From Parafrankia sp041008525 (GTDB taxonomy: Bacteria > Actinomycetota > Actinomycetes > Frankiales > Frankiaceae): a stretch of DNA of 64,000 nucleotides. Shown here piece by piece: positions 60,621 to 64,000 of this stretch; positions within the stretch are counted from its first letter, which is position 1; every line of letters begins with the position of its first letter. The notes below the pieces were generated by a model. It did not search any database. It saw nothing but the letters and a program-made list of their open reading frames with translations, and had not been told where the DNA came from. The stretch is from the NCBI RefSeq assembly GCF_041008525.1, contig NZ_JBFLUG010000014.1, positions 1 to 64,000 on the forward strand, read 5' to 3'. The position numbers and the translations under genes were made by a program.

Positions 60621-60882
60621 GATGCCACAGGGGCGGCGGCCGGCTCGAGGCAGGCCCCACGATGGTTTTGCTATCTGAAAGAACGACGGTGGGCCGGCAG
60701 ACGGGAAGAATCTCTCTGTTCAGGCCATGGTCTAGTGTCGAGCGCGGTCGTCGCCGTCCCGGCCGTACCTGTGGCCTGCTTGGAACAGGTCATCTCGGCA
60801 TTCACGTGAGGGTTCTGGTGTTGCTTTCTGGCGTCCTCCGGGCGTTGTGGATTCGGTGCGGCCCGACGGGAGAATGTGTCTG

Positions 60883-62034
60883 ATGAAGCAGCTGCCCCAT
60901 GCCGTCGCGGGCGCGGCGGCGACGCCCAGGCCGACGCCCAGGCCGACGCTGACAGTGACGCGGCGCGGGCGTCGGCGGCGGCGCCTGGCGGTGGTGTGTA
61001 CCGGCTCACTGCTCGCACTGCTGCCGGGATGCTCCGGTGGGTCCGCCAGCCCGAGCGTCCCCGCTCCGTCGACGGCGACGGTGTCGGCTGTCCCGACGGC
61101 CGCCCCGCCGGCCGCGGCGCCGGTGCCCGGAAGTGCCGTCACCACCGGGGGAAGCCCGCTGGCCGGCCGTGCCCTCCACGCGGTGCCGGGCGTGCAGGCC
61201 CAGGTCTCGGCGGATGGCATCCGTGCCGAACGGCCGGTCGACGCCGCGCTGCTGGACCGGATCTCCCGGACGCCGACCGCGATCTGGCTGGGGACCTGGA
61301 ACGCCACCGCCGAGGTGAGCGCCAACGTCCGCGGCATCGTCGCCGGTGGCCGGTTCGCCGGCGCGACTCCGGTCCTGGCCGTCTACCGGCTCCCGGCCCA
61401 CGACTGCACGACGTACCCGGCCACCGGCGAGGGCTCGCCGGACGCCTACCGGGCGTGGATAGCGCAGGTCGCCGCCGGTCTGGCGCCCGGGCCCGCGGCT
61501 GTCGTCCTCGAGCCCGGTGTGCTCGCCAACCTGAACTGCCTGCGCCAGCCGGACGTGGAGACGTCCTACCAGCTGATCAGGGAGGCGGCCGGGGTACTGA
61601 CCCGGGCCGGGGCGGCCGTGTACCTCGACATCGGCAGCGGGGCCACGCTGTCCATGGTGGAGGCGGCCCGGCGGCTGCGCCTCGCCGGTGTGGCCGATGT
61701 CCGCGGCTTCGCGCTGAACACCTCCCGCTTCGCCCCCACCGAGACGATGCTCGACTACGGCGAGGCGGTGGTCCGCCAGCTCGGGACCAACACCGGCTTC
61801 GTCGTCGACACCAGCCGCAACGGTCTCGGCGCGCCTGCCGGGGGCGACGTGTGCAACCCGGCCGGGCGCGCGCTCGGGCCCCTGCCCACCACCAGCACGG
61901 GCCGGGCGGCCGCGGACGCACTGTTGTGGATCAAGATGCCCGGAGAGTCCGACGGCACGTGTAACGGCGGGCCGCCGGCTGGAACCTTCTGGGTCGACTA
62001 TGCGGTCGGCCTGGCCCGCCGGGCAGGCTGGTGA
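60883..62034 (+). CDS. GH6 family paralogue lipoprotein lacking the catalytic acid (third of three)
   Basis: The 383-residue protein has a lipobox (LLALLPGCSGG) and a GH6 domain with VLAVYRLPAHDCTTYP, FALNTSRF, FVVDTSRNGLG and WIKMPGESDGTC. At the position of the catalytic acid the motif LEPD reads LEPG (Gly212), codon GGT at 61516-61518. It is otherwise intact and in frame, so it is more likely a glucan-binding or regulatory protein than an active glucanase. It is transcribed away from the cslA operon. ATG 60883 is chosen; ATG 60874 is an alternative. Confidence 0.9.
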   Translation: MKQLPHAVAGAAATPRPTPRPTLTVTRRGRRRRRLAVVCTGSLLALLPGCSGGSASPSVPAPSTATVSAVPTAAPPAAAPVPGSAVTTGGSPLAGRALHAVPGVQAQVSADGIRAERPVDAALLDRISRTPTAIWLGTWNATAEVSANVRGIVAGGRFAGATPVLAVYRLPAHDCTTYPATGEGSPDAYRAWIAQVAAGLAPGPAAVVLEPGVLANLNCLRQPDVETSYQLIREAAGVLTRAGAAVYLDIGSGATLSMVEAARRLRLAGVADVRGFALNTSRFAPTETMLDYGEAVVRQLGTNTGFVVDTSRNGLGAPAGGDVCNPAGRALGPLPTTSTGRAAADALLWIKMPGESDGTCNGGPPAGTFWVDYAVGLARRAGW

Positions 62035-62045
62035 CGTTTCAGTTC

Positions 62046-62081
62046 GCCGATCCCGCCGATCCCGCCGATCCCGCCGATCCC
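62046..62081. repeat. Tandem repeat of a 9-base unit, 4 copies
   Basis: GCCGATCCC is repeated four times just after the GH6 paralogue stop codon. Slippage-type sequence; no function seen. Confidence 0.9.
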
Positions 62082-62166
62082 GCTTGTTCGTCGCGAAGGA
62101 TGCTGCCGGCATACAGCTGCGCGGGGTGACCGCTGGCGTTTCGGTCGGGAGACGCGGAAACGCGGC

Positions 62167-62318
62167 CCGTACGTGAGGGTTGGCGTCGACCCTTACTGAA
62201 GGGAAGGTTTTCCACGCCAGTCAAAGGGTGGATAGCCCATCTCTCACGGAAGGGTAGGTTGGCGGCTCTTGCGTAAGGGTGGGTTTCCCGCCCTTACGAA
62301 ACGGCCGGGTTGTAGCCC
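62167..62318 (+). repeat. Array of six degenerate direct repeats with a 25-base period
   Basis: Six segments share the pattern CCTTACGGAAGGGTNGGTT. The AGGG cores begin at 62176, 62200, 62225, 62251 and 62276, and the sixth copy has ACGG at 62301, so spacing is 24-26 bases. A seventh related copy (TTTCGTAAGGGTT) is at about 62439-62451. The array lies in the 513-base gap before the aminotransferase gene. It has no CRISPR structure: there are no unique spacers of constant length. It may be a multi-site regulator-binding region. Confidence 0.75.
62272..62298. promoter_or_regulatory. Near-perfect hairpin within the repeat array
   Basis: CGTAAGGG T GGG TTT CCC G CCCTTACG is a 27-base inverted repeat with a three-base loop and a single internal mismatch. 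It spans the fifth and sixth units of the array. As DNA it is an operator-like dyad; as RNA a hairpin. Confidence 0.6.
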
Positions 62319-62547
62319 TCACTCGGATGTGGTCGCCGTACTTCGATGGTGGGGTGGAGGTTGTGTCCGCGGGCGCGCGGTGGGCGATGTCGCCGGATCT
62401 GCAGAGCCGCCGGTCGTGTGCGCATCGCAATGTATCCCTTTCGTAAGGGTTCAACTCTGGCGGCCCTTTCGCATTCATTCGCCGCGGCCGGTGGTAGCTT
62501 CCCGCGCCATAAGGCTTTCGTGGACACGACAGGGCAGGGTGGCCGTT

Positions 62548-63702
62548 GTGCTGAGTTCGATAGCACCGCACGAGCGCGTGCCGGTGTACCGCCCCTACCT
62601 CGGGGCGGAGGTCCAGCAGGCCGCCCGCCGGGCGCTCGCGGCCGGATGGCTGGGCATGGGCCCGCTCACCCAACAGTTCGAGGAGGGCATCGAGCGTTTT
62701 CTCGGGCTGTCGGGGCGTCGGGCGGTGTCGACGAACTCCTGCACCGAGGCACTGCACCTCGCCGGGCGGCTGATCGGGCTCGGCCCCGGTGACGAGGTGA
62801 TCTGCCCGGCCTTCACCTACGTCGCCGGTCACCAGGCCATCAGCCGCACCGGCGCCGACGTCGTGCTCTGTGACGTCGACGAGGCGGGGCTCGGCATCGA
62901 TCCGGCCCGGGCCGCCGAGCTTGTCACGGAACGCACCCGTGCCATCCTCGCGGTGGACTACCTGGGCCTGCCCTGCCGGCTCGACGAGCTCGTCGAGCTT
63001 GCCCGCCGCCACGACCTGCGCGTCATCGAGGACGCGGCGCACGCCTTCGGGTCCCGCAGCGACGGCCGGCCGGTCGGCTCCTTCGGCGACATCACCTGCT
63101 TCAGCTTCGGCCCCGTCAAAATGATCACCACCCTGGAGGGCGGTGCGATCATCACCTCTGACCCGGCGGACGTCCAGACCCTGCACGAGCTGCGCCACCT
63201 CGGCATCAACGCGGACACCGACGCGCGGTACCGCAGCCAGCGCAACTGGGAGTTCGACGTCGTGCGCCAGGGATACCGCTGCCACCTGGGTTCCGTCCCG
63301 GCCGCGATCGGCATCGCCCAGCTGGACCTCGTCGACGAGTTCATCCGCAACCGGCAGGACTACTGCCGCCGCTACGACGACGGGCTGCGCGACCTCGGCG
63401 AGCACCTGACGTTCTTCGACACCGACTGGAAGGACGTCGCGCCGTACATCTACGTGCTGCGGCTGCGGGACGGATCGCAGCGCCCCGCTCTCATCCGGCA
63501 CCTCGCCGACCAGGGCATCGCCACGGGCATCCACTTCCTCGGCGCGCACGAGTTCAGCTTCTACACCGGCTCGCGCCGCGGCCCGCTGCCGGTGACCGAG
63601 GCCGTCACGCAGCAGGTGCTCACGCTCCCGCTGCACCCCTACATGGATGACGGCGTGGTGGACCGGGTGATCCGGGCCGTGCACGCGTTCTGGGAGGCTT
63701 GA
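62548..63702 (+). CDS. DegT/DnrJ/EryC1/StrS family aminotransferase
   Basis: The 384-residue PLP enzyme shows the sugar aminotransferase motifs: VPVYRPYLGAEV, NSCTEALHLAGRLIGLGPGDEVICPAFTYVA, VIEDAAHAFGS, and FSFGPVKMITTLEGGA with the PLP lysine at about 191. It transfers an amino group to a keto-sugar nucleotide for surface polysaccharide or glycoside. GTG at 62548 follows AGGGTGG; GTG 62539 is an alternative. Its stop overlaps the next gene by one base (TGATG), and the downstream GT2 supports glycan assembly. Confidence 0.93.
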   Translation: MLSSIAPHERVPVYRPYLGAEVQQAARRALAAGWLGMGPLTQQFEEGIERFLGLSGRRAVSTNSCTEALHLAGRLIGLGPGDEVICPAFTYVAGHQAISRTGADVVLCDVDEAGLGIDPARAAELVTERTRAILAVDYLGLPCRLDELVELARRHDLRVIEDAAHAFGSRSDGRPVGSFGDITCFSFGPVKMITTLEGGAIITSDPADVQTLHELRHLGINADTDARYRSQRNWEFDVVRQGYRCHLGSVPAAIGIAQLDLVDEFIRNRQDYCRRYDDGLRDLGEHLTFFDTDWKDVAPYIYVLRLRDGSQRPALIRHLADQGIATGIHFLGAHEFSFYTGSRRGPLPVTEAVTQQVLTLPLHPYMDDGVVDRVIRAVHAFWEA

Positions 63703-64000
63703 TGACCGTGACCGCTGCCGACACCGTGACCGACGATGCCGCGGCGCTGCCACGTCTGAGCGTCATCATCAGTTGTCGCAACAGTGCCGCCACGCTGGCC
63801 CAGACCCTCGAGTCGATCGCGGCGCAGGCCTATCCGGGCTGGTGGGAGATGGTCGTCGTCGACAACGGCTCGACCGACAACACCGCGGACGTCGCCCGCG
63901 GGTTCACCGGGCGCCTGCCCCACCTGCAGGTGGTGCGGCCGCCGGAGCCGGGCCACCAGGCCCATGGTGTCAACCACGGCATCGCGCACAGCTCCGGCGA
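63702..64000 (+). CDS. Family 2 glycosyltransferase (partial, runs off the window)
   Basis: The first 99 codons are present. A short N-terminal stretch precedes the GT2 signature: LSVIISCRNSAATLAQTLES, then MVVVDNGSTDNTADVARGF. It should use a nucleotide sugar to build a polysaccharide, and is coupled to the aminotransferase. The rest of the protein lies beyond position 64000. Confidence 0.92.
   Translation, partial: MTVTAADTVTDDAAALPRLSVIISCRNSAATLAQTLESIAAQAYPGWWEMVVVDNGSTDNTADVARGFTGRLPHLQVVRPPEPGHQAHGVNHGIAHSSG

Noticed and set aside
62167..62318. CRISPR array
   Set aside because: Units are degenerate, contiguous and about 25 bases long; there are no conserved repeats with unique spacers and no cas gene.
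62221..63753. Long leftward open frame opposite the aminotransferase gene
   Set aside because: Antisense shadow of a gene with clear PLP motifs.

Overview
The window is very GC-rich DNA from a mycelial actinobacterium. Signs of this are frequent GTG starts with GGAGG-type ribosome binding sites, a mycothiol-dependent domain, an F420-type luciferase-like oxidoreductase, many TetR regulators beside short-chain dehydrogenases, and a CslA/GlxA hyphal-glycan locus. The gene mix (SDR, SnoaL, P450, HAF repeat, HTH-WD40) is compatible with Frankiaceae, but the sequence alone does not prove genus. I recognise no rRNA or tRNA, phage, insertion sequence or CRISPR.

Layout. 0.1-4.4 kb: leftward SDR, carboxymuconolactone decarboxylase-like, TetR and alkyl-sulfatase-like metallo-beta-lactamase genes. 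5.1-11.5 kb: secreted proteins (solute-binding lipoprotein, LGFP/phospholipase A2 lipoprotein, HAF-repeat protein, Tat-exported cholesterol-oxidase-like enzyme). 11.6-14.0 kb: MFS exporter and its TetR, with a large dyad in front. 14.0-15.5 kb: a MEKHLA gene remnant, a SnoaL protein and a lipoprotein. 15.7-19.8 kb: TetR divergent from an alcohol dehydrogenase, SnoaL, 3-hydroxyisobutyrate dehydrogenase-like and SDR operon, with two tandem operator-like repeats between. 19.9-23.2 kb: leftward sigma factor, anti-sigma/mycothiol fusion, small basic protein and zinc metallopeptidase. 23.5-31.8 kb: a Tat-type SDR, an NmrA-like protein, M13 peptidase, F420-type oxidoreductase, cold-shock protein, PH-domain protein and acyl-CoA thioesterase. 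31.8-38.9 kb: several TetR or AraC modules with conspicuous palindromes. 38.9-48.3 kb: PfpI, galactokinase, MMPL exporter beside a two-component system, Ser/Thr kinase and P450. 48.5-52.9 kb: a membrane protein with a BlaI/CopY regulator, a small exported protein and an HTH-TM-WD40 protein.

The most coherent system is at 52.9-62.0 kb. A tightly coupled leftward operon encodes a small membrane protein, a CslA-type glycosyltransferase, a GlxA-type radical copper oxidase, two GH6 glucanases and a SCO1/SenC copper chaperone. A third, divergent GH6 paralogue has lost its catalytic acid. In Streptomyces, cslA-glxA with a GH6 makes and remodels a glucan at hyphal tips, and GlxA needs copper delivered outside the membrane; having the copper chaperone in the same operon fits that. 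Right of it (62.17-62.32 kb) lies an unusual array of six degenerate direct repeats at about 25 bp period, in front of a sugar aminotransferase and a GT2 glycosyltransferase that runs off the window end.
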